A stretch of DNA of 43,804 bases from HGM04593 sp045578665 (GCA_045578665.1 JAZNKR010000199.1:1-43804), one strand, 5' to 3'; shown: positions 29,427-38,133, counted from the first letter of the stretch. Notes: generated by a model from the letters alone, not told the origin. A program made the numbers and translations.

Positions 29427-32207
29427 ATGAAAATAGAAGAGATTCTAAAAGAAAAAATATTGATTCTCGACGGAGCAATGGGTACAATGATACAACGCTA
29501 CCGATTGCAGGAAGAGGATTTCAGGGGTGAACGCTTCGCTTCGCACCCCGTACAGCTCAAGGGCAACAACGACCTTCTGGTGCTTACGCATCCCGAAATA
29601 ATATCTGCACTGCACGAAAAGTATCTCGTTGCAGGGGCAGACATAATAGAGACAAACACATTCAGTTCGAATAGAATATCTCAGGCTGACTACAAGACGG
29701 AGCATCTGTGCGAGGAGATGAACCGCGAGGCTGTGCGCATAGCACGCGCCATAGCCGACAAATATTCAACCCCCGAAAAGCCCCGATACGTTGTAGGCTC
29801 CGTAGGTCCCACAAGTCGTGCCTGTTCCATCAGTCCCGACGTTGAGAATCCTGCATGTCGCAACATAACGTTCGACGAACTTGCCGATGCCTACTTCGAG
29901 CAGATGAAGATACTCATAACCGAAGGTGTGGATGCGGTTCTCATAGAGACAATCTTTGATACCTTGAATGCAAAGGCGGCAATATATGCAGCAGAGGAGG
30001 CAATGCGACAGTTGGGCAAGAATGTGCCTATAATGTTGTCGCTGACGATTGCCGATGCAGCAGGACGCACTCTGTCGGGACAGACTGTAGAGGCTTTCAC
30101 AGCCTCGCTTGTACGCGGCAATATACTCTCTGTAGGTCTCAACTGCTCCTTTGGCGCATCGCAGATGAAGCCCTACATAAAGCGTCTTGCCGAAATCGCC
30201 CCCTGCTACGTAAGCGCATATCCCAATGCCGGTTTGCCCAATGCCCTCGGAGGCTACGACCAGACACCCGAGGAGATGGCGGCGCAGGTCAAGGAGTATA
30301 TAGACGAAGGGCTTGTCAATATCATTGGCGGTTGCTGCGGTACAACAGACGAATACATAGCGCAATATCCTGCCATAGTAGAGGGTAAGAAGCCCCATGT
30401 TCCCGTGGCTGTTTCCGAGGATTTGTGGCTGTCAGGTCTGGAGCGTCTTGTTGTGAACCGGGGAATGAACTTCCTGAACATAGGCGAAAGATGCAATGTT
30501 GCCGGTTCGCGCAAGTTTCTGCGTCTTGTCAATGAAAAGAGATACGACGAAGCTTTGAGCATTGCCCGCAAGCAGGTGGAGGACGGTGCGCAGGTGCTCG
30601 ACATCAACATGGACGACGGACTGCTCGCCACGGAGCAGGAGATGGTGAATTTTCTCAACCTTCTTGGTAGCGAGCCCGAAATTGCCCGCATACCCATCAT
30701 GGTGGACTCATCGGACTGGAACGTCATACGCGCCGGTCTCAAATGCTTGCAGGGAAGAGCCATTGTCAACTCAATATCACTCAAGGAGGGAGAAGAACTG
30801 TTCCTCTCCCATGCCCGCGAGGCAAAACGTCTTGGTGCGGCTGTCGTTGTGATGGCATTCGACGAAAAAGGGCAGGCTACCACATACGAAAGAAAGATTG
30901 AGGTGTGCGGACGGGCATACCGCCTGCTCACAGAAGAGGCAGGCTTCAAAGCCAATGAAATAATTTTCGACCCCAATATTCTTGCCGTCGCAACAGGCAT
31001 AGAAGAGCACTCTGCATACGGCATCGACTTTATCCGTGCTTGCGAATGGATAAGCAAGAATCTTCCCGGCACACATATAAGCGGAGGAGTGAGCAACCTC
31101 TCGTTCTCGTTCCGCGGCAACAACTATGTGCGCGAGGCGCTGCACGCGGTGTTCCTCTACCATGCCATTGCCGCCGGTATGGATATGGGCATTGTAAATC
31201 CCCAGACAAGTGTACAGTACGAGGATATTCCTCAGGATATACGTTCGGCAATGGAGGATGTAATCCTCAACCGCAGCGCCGATGCAACGGAGCGTCTTAT
31301 TGAGATTGCCTCTACGCTTAAGGACAAGAGCGTAGGCAATGCTCCGCAGTCGGATGATACCTGGCGCAGTGCCTCTGTGGAAGAGCGCTTGAAGATGGCA
31401 TTGCTCAAAGGCATCGGCGACCACCTCGAAGAGGATATTGCCGAGGCTGTGGAGAAATACAGGACGGCGGTAGATGTGATAGGCGGTCCGCTTATGGATG
31501 GTATGGGATATGTAGGCGAACTCTTTGGCGAAGGAAAACTCTTTCTGCCGCAAGTGGTGAAGACCGCACGTACCATGAAGCAGGCTGTGGCGATATTGCA
31601 GCCGCTCATCGAGCAGCAGAAGAACGACTCGGCTGCATCGGCTGGCAAGGTGCTTATAGCTACTGTGAAGGGCGATGTGCACGACATTGGCAAGAATATT
31701 GCAGCTGTGGTCATGGGCTGCAACGGATACGAAATAACCGACCTCGGAGTGATGGTGCCTTCCGAGGAGATTGTATCGCGTGCCATAGAAGAGAATGCCG
31801 ACATCATAGCTCTCAGTGGGCTCATCACACCTTCGCTTGAAGAGATGATAACCGTTGTGAAGGAGTTGCAAAGCAAAGGATGCGAGATACCGGTGATGAT
31901 AGCAGGAGCGACGACAAGCGCCCTGCACACGGCATTGAAAATTGCGCCCGAATACAGTGCGCCCGTCATACATGTGAAAGATGTTTCACAGAATGTGTTG
32001 GTGGCAGCCGAGCTCATGGCGGGCGGAGAGCGTCGCAGTGCATTCGTATCCTCCCTGCGTGCCGAGCAGGAGAGACTGCGTATGCAGGCGGCTCAAAAAG
32101 AGACGGAAAGTCTGAGGTCTCTTGACGAGGCACGCAAGAACCGTCTGAACCTTTTCGATGGTGAGCCCGAACATCCGCATGGCTGCAATTGCGGACACTG
32201 CAAATGA
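29427..32207 (+). CDS. metH: Cobalamin-dependent methionine synthase, short form
   Basis: The protein has 926 residues. Domains: homocysteine binding (residues 8-320; LILDGAMGTMIQRY, zinc cysteines in GLNCSFGA near 238 and GGCCGTT near 300), folate binding (345-610; NIGERCNVAGSRKFLRLV), cap (650-735) and B12 binding (735-890; cobalt-ligand histidine in DVHDIGKN near 751). The C-terminal S-adenosylmethionine reactivation domain of the 1227-residue E. coli enzyme is absent: the chain stops just past the linker LDEARKNR and ends in a Cys-rich tail, HPHGCNCGHCK. It methylates homocysteine in the cytoplasm. The B12 import operon lies 15 kb upstream. A separate reactivation protein is likely encoded elsewhere. 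Confidence 0.93.
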   Translation: MKIEEILKEKILILDGAMGTMIQRYRLQEEDFRGERFASHPVQLKGNNDLLVLTHPEIISALHEKYLVAGADIIETNTFSSNRISQADYKTEHLCEEMNREAVRIARAIADKYSTPEKPRYVVGSVGPTSRACSISPDVENPACRNITFDELADAYFEQMKILITEGVDAVLIETIFDTLNAKAAIYAAEEAMRQLGKNVPIMLSLTIADAAGRTLSGQTVEAFTASLVRGNILSVGLNCSFGASQMKPYIKRLAEIAPCYVSAYPNAGLPNALGGYDQTPEEMAAQVKEYIDEGLVNIIGGCCGTTDEYIAQYPAIVEGKKPHVPVAVSEDLWLSGLERLVVNRGMNFLNIGERCNVAGSRKFLRLVNEKRYDEALSIARKQVEDGAQVLDINMDDGLLATEQEMVNFLNLLGSEPEIARIPIMVDSSDWNVIRAGLKCLQGRAIVNSISLKEGEELFLSHAREAKRLGAAVVVMAFDEKGQATTYERKIEVCGRAYRLLTEEAGFKANEIIFDPNILAVATGIEEHSAYGIDFIRACEWISKNLPGTHISGGVSNLSFSFRGNNYVREALHAVFLYHAIAAGMDMGIVNPQTSVQYEDIPQDIRSAMEDVILNRSADATERLIEIASTLKDKSVGNAPQSDDTWRSASVEERLKMALLKGIGDHLEEDIAEAVEKYRTAVDVIGGPLMDGMGYVGELFGEGKLFLPQVVKTARTMKQAVAILQPLIEQQKNDSAASAGKVLIATVKGDVHDIGKNIAAVVMGCNGYEITDLGVMVPSEEIVSRAIEENADIIALSGLITPSLEEMITVVKELQSKGCEIPVMIAGATTSALHTALKIAPEYSAPVIHVKDVSQNVLVAAELMAGGERRSAFVSSLRAEQERLRMQAAQKETESLRSLDEARKNRLNLFDGEPEHPHGCNCGHCK

Positions 32208-32238
32208 TGGAAATTCGAAAAACAATAAATAGAACAAT

Positions 32239-32880
32239 ATGGAATCAGTAGCATTTATCCAGTGGTGTCTCGACCACTTGAATTATTGGACAATCACACT
32301 TTTGATGACAATCGAGAGCTCGTTCATCCCCTTCCCGTCGGAGGTGGTGGTACCTCCCGCAGCATATATGTCGGCAGTGTCGGGCGAAATGAATGTATTT
32401 ATGGTTGTATTGTTTGCAACTCTCGGTGCCGACCTTGGTGCACTAATCAACTACTTCCTTGCCAAATGGCTTGGTCGTCCCATTGTTTACAAGTTTGCCA
32501 ACAGCCGCATAGGACACATGTGTCTGATAGATGAGGCAAAGGTGCAGCATGCCGAGGAATATTTCGAAAAACGTGGAGCGCTTTCGACTTTCATCGGTCG
32601 CCTTATTCCTGCAGTCCGTCAGCTTATATCCATTCCTGCAGGTCTTGCACGCATGAAACTCGGAACATTCCTGCTCTATACAACACTCGGCGCCGGCATT
32701 TGGAACAGTGTACTTGCAGCAATCGGCTGGTATCTCTCTTCTGTCCCCGGCATTGAGACAAAAGAGCAGTTGCTCGAAAAGGTTACGGAGTATAGCCACG
32801 AGATAGGATATATATTTATAGCTCTTGCAGCCTTTGTTGTAATCTATCTGATATATAAAGGAGCCAAGAAAGGGAAGTAA
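32239..32880 (+). CDS. DedA-family membrane protein
   Basis: The protein has 213 residues. The DedA/VTT signature is clear: ESSFIPFPSEVVVPPAAYMS near residue 25, GALINYFLAKWLGRP near residue 73, YFEKRGALSTFIGRLIPAVR near residue 115 and the G-rich TTLGAGIWNSVLAAIGWYL near residue 155. Family members move polyprenyl phosphate or phospholipids across the inner membrane. It lies 31 bases after metH, last in the operon, and ends at a strong bidirectional terminator. Confidence 0.9.
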   Translation: MESVAFIQWCLDHLNYWTITLLMTIESSFIPFPSEVVVPPAAYMSAVSGEMNVFMVVLFATLGADLGALINYFLAKWLGRPIVYKFANSRIGHMCLIDEAKVQHAEEYFEKRGALSTFIGRLIPAVRQLISIPAGLARMKLGTFLLYTTLGAGIWNSVLAAIGWYLSSVPGIETKEQLLEKVTEYSHEIGYIFIALAAFVVIYLIYKGAKKGK

Positions 32881-32902
32881 TCAGCCGTATATGTCAGAAT
32901 AA

Positions 32903-32944
32903 AAAAATCGGTTGCACCTTTCAATGAGGTGCAACCGATTTTCG
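32903..32944. terminator. Bidirectional terminator between DedA and AAA+ genes
   Basis: A 16-base perfect stem (AAAATCGGTTGCACCT with its complement) and 7-base loop is flanked by A on the left and T on the right. It can end both convergent transcripts. Confidence 0.85.
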
Positions 32945-32965
32945 TGTTACAGTGGCAGTCGATTC

Positions 32966-35635
32966 CTAAAAACCGATGCCACGACGCATGTTGTTGTTTG
33001 CAGGCGGGGCTATCCTGAACTTCTCTAAGGCTGTAACGACATCTTCACTCTTTATTGTCGTAAGCGTCTCCTTGTTCGCCGCAAATCCCTCCTTCATTAT
33101 TCTTGAGCTCATTGCGGGGAGTATGCCCTGCATCACAACCTGTTCAACCCATCGTGCGTTGCTGAAGCGCTCACTTTTCTTCGAAAGCGTCTCTTCGATG
33201 CCTCTGAGCAGAGTTGCGCGTGCCTCTTCTTCGAGGATGTATTCGTTCTTTGCGAGCATCGCTGTTGCAATTTGCATGAGTTCATCAGCGGTGTAGTCGG
33301 CAAAGTGGAATTTATGGGGGAAACGTCCCTCAAGTCCCAAGTTGGCATTCATCATGCGTGCCATGTCGTTCTTGTATCCCGCCATTATTACAAGAATGTC
33401 GGGGTTGGGTTGCGCGAGCACTGTAAGCAAGGCGTCGATGACGTGGCTGCCGAAGTCCTTTCTGTCGTCCACGTTGTCGCATAGGGTATATGCTTCGTCA
33501 ATGAAGAGTACATTGCCGCGTGCCTGTTCAAGAACCCTTTGCATGTTGCGCTCGGTTTCGCCTATGTAGCGTCCTACGAGTTTGGTGCGTTCGGTCACTA
33601 TGACCTCACCTTTGCTCAGCAGACCCAATGCGTGAAAGACTTTGCCTATGTTCTTTGCGACGGTTGTCTTTCCCGTACCGGGGTTGCCTGTGAATATCAT
33701 GTGGTGAGCTGTCTGTGGGGTGGTTGTCAGTCCCAGCTCCCGGCGCATGCCTTCCATGCGCATATAGTTGAACATCTGTTCGAAGTGCTCTTTCAGTTCG
33801 TTCAGTCCTACCATTTTGTTCAGTTCGGACATTGAAAGTGTGAACTCGGAATCGTTGTTGGTTTCAAACTCAAACTTCAAGTCTTCTGCCTTTACGACGC
33901 AGACGTTTTTCAGCCGTTGCTCTTCTATGCTCCTGTAGTTCAGGATTCTTTCGACAATGCGCGGGTGGATTCTCTCTTTGAAGAATTTTTCGAGTTCTTC
34001 TTTGCGCCAGCGTGCGGCATCGCCATTCTCCCGTGCATCTGTCAGAAATTCTACGAGTGCAGTTTCGCTATCATCATCGGTGAAGTAGTCATATCTGCCA
34101 AGTATATCCTGCATGCAGTGTACCTGTTCGGTGAGAGAGTAGTTTTCGCGCCTTACGATATTCTCTTTCGGGAACAGCTCTTGCAGAAATGGCGCAGTCT
34201 CTATTACGGCCCTGCATTCCGACTCCATGCCACAGAGAATGAGTGTGTGTGTGACGTTTGATTTGAGCCAATTTTCTATCTTGCCAAGCACAGTCCCTCC
34301 ATTTGGCATAAGCAGTGCGCCTACGTTGTATAGCACCATTGCTGAATTGTCGCACGAATATATGAAGTTGTTGCAATCTTCATACGGGTCGATAGTGTAT
34401 TTCAGCTCTGTCAGCGAGGCACAGTCGGCTTTTTTGTAAGAGCTCATAGAGGTTGCCAATGGAACAAAATGTTCGAGGAATTTTTCGTCCATAAACTCTA
34501 TGATGTAGTTTTGGGGAGTGTAGACTTTCCGGAGTCCGTGGTCGTATCTTATCTTGTTTGCAACCATTGCCTTGAGGTTCGAGAATATAGTCTCTTTTCC
34601 TCCTTTGACTCCGGGAATACGCGATAGCTCCTTCCATAGAACTTCGTACTCTCCTGTCAGTAAGTATTTCATATAGAGATATTCGCTTGAATCCTTGCCG
34701 ATACCCTTGGTCTCTATCAGTGTGAATGCTTTGCCGTCGTACCCGAATGTGGCTTTGTAGAAGGGCTCTCCATTCTGCAATACATATATATGGTATGTTT
34801 CCTCTGTCCATATATATTTCGACATCATCTTTATTGATATCTTCTTTTTCCTTCTTTTATAGGGGCGGATTTTTTCAGGAGATATCATGTTCTTGTACCC
34901 GCTTGTGGTGCAACAGAATGTAAACTCGTTGTCTTCTGTCTGCGCTTTGTCGAATACGACATCGAGTCTGACCGATTTGGTCGTGGTTTCCTTCTCCGGG
35001 CTATCTGACCTCGACATTGCGATTTTGTCGATGGTTGCTGTTTCTTTTTCCTCGCCGTGTTGCAGAATTGAGAAATTGAAGCGAATATTTCCGCCCATTT
35101 TTGTGCAGGAGCACCCGCTGTCGGGTTCAGCGCCGCTTACCAGCAGAAAGTAGTCTCCGAATGTGTAGTGGAGTGGGTCGCATGTTATTTTTATCGGAAC
35201 TTCACATTGCTCCGCATTCAAACTTGTGGCCTCAAGTGGTTCGGGTACTCCGGTTTTGTAGAGAGTCAGCAACAACTTTTTGGGACTGAAATATGAACTT
35301 ACATTGTTCAGACTCAAGTATATTCTTGTATCCTTCTTTATTTCGTGAAGAAAAAAAGCTGTTGTCTCGCAGGGTACCATCTTTGAAATGTTATCGTCTA
35401 TAGAGATGTTTATATTGTCGTCTATCTTGCAGAATGGCGATTCGTCGTGTTTGGGAATTATGTATTCCATTCCGCGCGAATTGTAGCTTACGAATCTGTA
35501 ATAGTCTGGAATTTCTTCAACGATTTCTTCCATTTTGTTGAAAAAGTCTTCTACTTCTTTATTTAGCTGTTCTTCTAAAAAATCATCAAACAATTTGTCA
35601 AATTCGTCGGTGTTGTAGTCTTTATCATTAATCAT
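32966..35635 (-). CDS. CbxX/CfqX-type AAA+ ATPase with degenerate second AAA
   Basis: The protein has 889 residues and no signal peptide. Residues 1-50 are very acidic; residues 60-400 are mainly beta-rich and not recognised. Residues about 425-600 look like an AAA+ domain that has lost its Walker A motif: a Walker-B-like strand (AMVLYNVGALLM), then LILCGMESECRAVIETAPFL and a helical lid. Residues 610-880 are an active AAA+ of the CbxX/SpoVK group: Walker A FTGNPGTGKTT near 646, Walker B NVLFIDEAY near 707, sensor region MAGYKNDMARMM, arginine finger in GLEGRFPHKF. Such ATPases remodel proteins as rings. It stands alone behind a long structured leader; the target is unknown. Confidence 0.85.
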   Translation of the reverse strand: MINDKDYNTDEFDKLFDDFLEEQLNKEVEDFFNKMEEIVEEIPDYYRFVSYNSRGMEYIIPKHDESPFCKIDDNINISIDDNISKMVPCETTAFFLHEIKKDTRIYLSLNNVSSYFSPKKLLLTLYKTGVPEPLEATSLNAEQCEVPIKITCDPLHYTFGDYFLLVSGAEPDSGCSCTKMGGNIRFNFSILQHGEEKETATIDKIAMSRSDSPEKETTTKSVRLDVVFDKAQTEDNEFTFCCTTSGYKNMISPEKIRPYKRRKKKISIKMMSKYIWTEETYHIYVLQNGEPFYKATFGYDGKAFTLIETKGIGKDSSEYLYMKYLLTGEYEVLWKELSRIPGVKGGKETIFSNLKAMVANKIRYDHGLRKVYTPQNYIIEFMDEKFLEHFVPLATSMSSYKKADCASLTELKYTIDPYEDCNNFIYSCDNSAMVLYNVGALLMPNGGTVLGKIENWLKSNVTHTLILCGMESECRAVIETAPFLQELFPKENIVRRENYSLTEQVHCMQDILGRYDYFTDDDSETALVEFLTDARENGDAARWRKEELEKFFKERIHPRIVERILNYRSIEEQRLKNVCVVKAEDLKFEFETNNDSEFTLSMSELNKMVGLNELKEHFEQMFNYMRMEGMRRELGLTTTPQTAHHMIFTGNPGTGKTTVAKNIGKVFHALGLLSKGEVIVTERTKLVGRYIGETERNMQRVLEQARGNVLFIDEAYTLCDNVDDRKDFGSHVIDALLTVLAQPNPDILVIMAGYKNDMARMMNANLGLEGRFPHKFHFADYTADELMQIATAMLAKNEYILEEEARATLLRGIEETLSKKSERFSNARWVEQVVMQGILPAMSSRIMKEGFAANKETLTTIKSEDVVTALEKFRIAPPANNNMRRGIGF

Positions 35636-35639
35636 AGTT

Positions 35640-36312
35640 ACTGTAATTTTGAATGTTATTGTTTTAGAAACTGTTTGAAATTAGTATCTGTGTATATATC
35701 CATATATATAGATGGCGATACTGTACTAATTCTCACAGTTTCTTGAAAGAGTGGGGCGATGCCCCGATTTTTTCTTAGGTTCAACAATTGTGTTGTGGTA
35801 GTATGCCCGAATGTGGGCACAGTCAGGCTGTCGCGCAGGTCGGCGTATGTTTTTGGTTGTAAAACAATGTACCGGCTGACCGCCTTAGAGATTATTTCCG
35901 ATGGTTGATAACTGACCCGTTACGCAAGAATTTCTTGTGTGAGTGGCGACAAAGAGTATAGGAATCATACGCATGCGTAGATTCCACTTGGTCCGACCCC
36001 ATGAACAGAGACCATATCAGTCCCGTGCTTGTCGGAGGGTGTCCAACAATTCAAAGAATACATAATGCCGAGACGACTCAAGTTCGTATGAGTCGTTTCG
36101 TGATGTCATTTGCATTATTTCTTTTCTTCGAATTGTCAATCATAAACTATGATTATTTTTGTGTTTTGTGAGTGTGTTGCGGTCTTTTTACAGACCTTTT
36201 TCGCCTTGTTTTGTTAAGGCTTCTTTGTGGTTCCGGTTGTTTTTTTGTGGAATATCTGATACTTTATATAGATGTAGGTGTAGGTCGATTTTATGTGCGC
36301 TTACTTCCCCAT
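35640..36312 (-). ncRNA. Candidate structured RNA or leader of the AAA+ gene
   Basis: This 670-base stretch has no supportable gene but at least eleven separate stem-loops, for example 35666-35743 (two 8-base stems), 35753-35765, 35804-35819, 35922-35940, 35961-35985, 36073-36096, 36138-36154, 36181-36196 and 36203-36220. A well-spaced minus-strand promoter precedes it (36318-36326). It could be a long 5' leader of the AAA+ gene, a separate RNA, or a decayed mobile element. The known signatures of tmRNA, RNase P RNA and SRP RNA are absent. On the plus strand, the hairpin at 35753-35765 is followed by ATTTTTT and could act as a terminator. Confidence 0.45.
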
Positions 36313-36317
36313 CTTGA

Positions 36318-36347
36318 GCAAAAGTAGCAGTAATGTTTTATATATGC
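36318..36347 (-). promoter_or_regulatory. Strong promoter of the structured leader
   Basis: On the minus strand a TTTG (36347 side) is followed after 20 bases by TACTTTTGC (36318-36326), an exact TAnnTTTG match with standard spacing. It fires toward the AAA+ gene 680 bases away. Confidence 0.6.
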
Positions 36348-36353
36348 AAATAA

Positions 36354-36950
36354 TTAAACAATATTTAACAATTTCTTTATAAGCGGTATCAAATCCTTCT
36401 TTACAATAGTGTCGTTAAGGCGGTGTTCGCCGTCGAACCAAAAACAGCGTTCTTCGCCGTACAGTTTTGCCATCAACGGGTGGAAATGGACTATTGGGTC
36501 GTTTTTGCCGAAGAGTCCGTAGACAATCTTCTTTTCATCTTCGTTTATGCCGTCGAATTGGTTCTTCTCCATCTCTTTGAACTGTTCTATTATCTTCTTG
36601 TCTACACGGAATTCCATCACTCCGTCCTTGCGTTTGGCTGTATATTTGTGTTTCCCCATGTGGTTGAACAGCAGTGTGCGCGACATTTCGAACGATGGAT
36701 TTACAACAATGCGTGGAATGCCCCACATCTGCTGTGCATACATTCCTCCCATTGAGGTACCTATGATTATGTCGGGGTTTTCCTCCTCTATGGTCTTGTG
36801 TAACAGTTGCAGTGCCTCTAAGGGGGCTATAGGAAGATCGGGGGCTACAACGCGCCAATCGGGGAAGTGGCGACGCAACGACATTACAGTACCCGAACTG
36901 CCCGATGAGGCGAATCCATGAATATACATTATCTTTATCATCTTTTCCAT
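36354..36950 (-). CDS. YqiA-like alpha/beta hydrolase
   Basis: The protein has 198 residues from the ATG at 36950; starts at 36992 or 36941 are also possible. The alpha/beta-hydrolase plan is clear: IMYIHGFASSGSSGTV (oxyanion loop), nucleophile serine in IIIGTSMGGMYAQ near residue 65, acid in LFGKNDPIVHFHP and the catalytic histidine in FDGEHRLND. This matches the YqiA/YcfP esterase group, cytoplasmic and of unknown natural substrate. It is a single gene, divergent from porT. Confidence 0.8.
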   Translation of the reverse strand: MEKMIKIMYIHGFASSGSSGTVMSLRRHFPDWRVVAPDLPIAPLEALQLLHKTIEEENPDIIIGTSMGGMYAQQMWGIPRIVVNPSFEMSRTLLFNHMGKHKYTAKRKDGVMEFRVDKKIIEQFKEMEKNQFDGINEDEKKIVYGLFGKNDPIVHFHPLMAKLYGEERCFWFDGEHRLNDTIVKKDLIPLIKKLLNIV

Positions 36951-37021
36951 AGTTGCAATTGTTTTTGCGAATTTATAAATTATTTTTTGCAATTACTATT
37001 CTTTGAAGAAATAAATAGGAC

Positions 37022-37030
37022 TATCTTTGG
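37022..37030 (+). promoter_or_regulatory. Bacteroidetes -7 box of porT
   Basis: TATCTTTGG matches TAnnTTTG. Start of transcription near 37037 gives a leader of about 30 bases to the ATG at 37066. Confidence 0.55.
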
Positions 37031-37065
37031 CAATAATAATGTTTGTTTTGCGTTATATTCTTGTC

Positions 37066-37770
37066 ATGCTAAAAAAGATATTGCTCATATTGTCATTAAT
37101 AATAGTTCCGTTTGTGCTATCTGCCCAGGAACGCAAGGTGCAGAATCGTCCCTATATCGACTTCAGACGTCTGCACTATGGCTTCTTTTTCGGTCTCCAC
37201 AACCAGGATCTTGAACTTGCCAACAACGGTTTTGTTACAGCCGATGGCGAGCAGTGGTATGCCGACGTCTCTGCCTATAATCCGGGCTTCAGCGTCGGTG
37301 TGCTTGCCGATCTGAGGATAAACAGTCATCTTGCACTTCGCCTTATCCCCACTCTCCATTTTGGTGAAAAGCAGGTGGTATTCCGCGAAGTCAACAGCGG
37401 TGCAAAGGAGAGGCAGCAGATAAAATCGACATATATGTCCTGTCCTCTTGACCTTAAGTTCTCGGCCGAGAGATTCAACAACTACCGCCCTTATATCATA
37501 GCTGGTGTCAATCCTATGCTCGACCTCACGGTAAAAGAGCAGCGTCCTCTGCTGGTGAAGAAGTTCGACTTTATGCTGGAGTTTGGTCTCGGTTGCGACT
37601 TCTACCTGCCTTTCTTCAAACTTATTCCCGAACTTAAATTCTGTTTCAGTTTGCTCGACGTGCTCGAAAAGAACCGTAAAGACCTTCTCGACGAGAATCT
37701 TATAAAGTTCACGCAGTCGGTTGACAAGGCTGTTGCAAAGATGATAGTGTTATCTTTCTATTTCGAATAG
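37066..37770 (+). CDS. porT: PorT-family outer-membrane protein of type IX secretion
   Basis: The protein has 234 residues. I chose the ATG at 37066 because it begins a good signal peptide (MLKKILLILSLIIVPFVLSA, cleaved before QERK) and lies 30 bases after the expected transcription start; upstream ATGs at 37039 and others would lengthen the N-terminus. The mature part is an eight-strand-type barrel with PorT marks: IDFRRLHYGFFFGLHNQDLE, YNPGFSVGVLADLRIN, RLIPTLHFGEKQVVFRE, CPLDLKFSAERFNNYRPYII, GLGCDFYLPFFKLIPELKFC. PorT is needed for type IX secretion in Porphyromonas. The other T9SS genes are not in the window. Confidence 0.82.
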   Translation: MLKKILLILSLIIVPFVLSAQERKVQNRPYIDFRRLHYGFFFGLHNQDLELANNGFVTADGEQWYADVSAYNPGFSVGVLADLRINSHLALRLIPTLHFGEKQVVFREVNSGAKERQQIKSTYMSCPLDLKFSAERFNNYRPYIIAGVNPMLDLTVKEQRPLLVKKFDFMLEFGLGCDFYLPFFKLIPELKFCFSLLDVLEKNRKDLLDENLIKFTQSVDKAVAKMIVLSFYFE

Positions 37771-37879
37771 AGGCAGATTTTTGCATAAATCTATCACAAT
37801 GCAGAATAATTTCGGTTTGTCTGTAAAATTAACAAATGTTAAAAACCTTTTTTTAGGCATGGGTGTTTAATAATTGCAC

Positions 37880-37888
37880 TATTTTTGC
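37880..37888 (+). promoter_or_regulatory. Bacteroidetes -7 box of the ferredoxin gene
   Basis: TATTTTTGC matches TAnnTTTG, 31 bases before the start codon. Confidence 0.6.
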
Positions 37889-37919
37889 GAAAGATTAAAC
37901 CAATAAAATTTATAGAACT

Positions 37920-38087
37920 ATGGCTTATGTAATTTCTGACGACTGCGTAGCATGCGGTACATGTATTGACGAGTGTCCTCAGGGCGCTATTTCAGAGGGT
38001 GAAAAATATTCAATCAACCCCGATATGTGCATCGACTGCGGTTCTTGCGCAGGTGTATGCCCCTCAGAGGCTATACATGAGGGATAA
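37920..38087 (+). CDS. Two-cluster 4Fe-4S ferredoxin
   Basis: The protein has 55 residues, the normal size for a clostridial-type 2[4Fe-4S] ferredoxin. Both cluster motifs are intact: CVACGTCIDECP and CIDCGSCAGVCP, each with CxxCxxCxxxCP spacing, arranged with internal twofold symmetry. It carries electrons at low potential in the cytoplasm, for example with pyruvate:ferredoxin oxidoreductase. It is a single-gene unit with its own promoter (37880-37888) and terminator (38134-38171). Confidence 0.95.
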   Translation: MAYVISDDCVACGTCIDECPQGAISEGEKYSINPDMCIDCGSCAGVCPSEAIHEG

Positions 38088-38133
38088 ATCTGAGAAATGT
38101 AAAGAACATTCAAGATTTATTTCAGTCGAAAAC

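Noticed and set aside
30777..31973. Long open frame (398 codons) on the minus strand opposite metH
   Set aside because: It is an antisense shadow of a well-conserved gene; the translation is rich in C, H, Y and R without domain marks, and the plus-strand protein has all MetH motifs.
32207..32238. Gap after metH searched for a frameshifted remainder of the reactivation domain
   Set aside because: Only 31 bases separate metH from the DedA gene, so no remnant can be present.
35640..36312. Structured leader considered as tmRNA, RNase P RNA or SRP RNA
   Set aside because: None of the signature blocks (tRNA-like ends and tag frame, GAAAGTCCGG core, GGAAG tetraloop region) was found on either strand.
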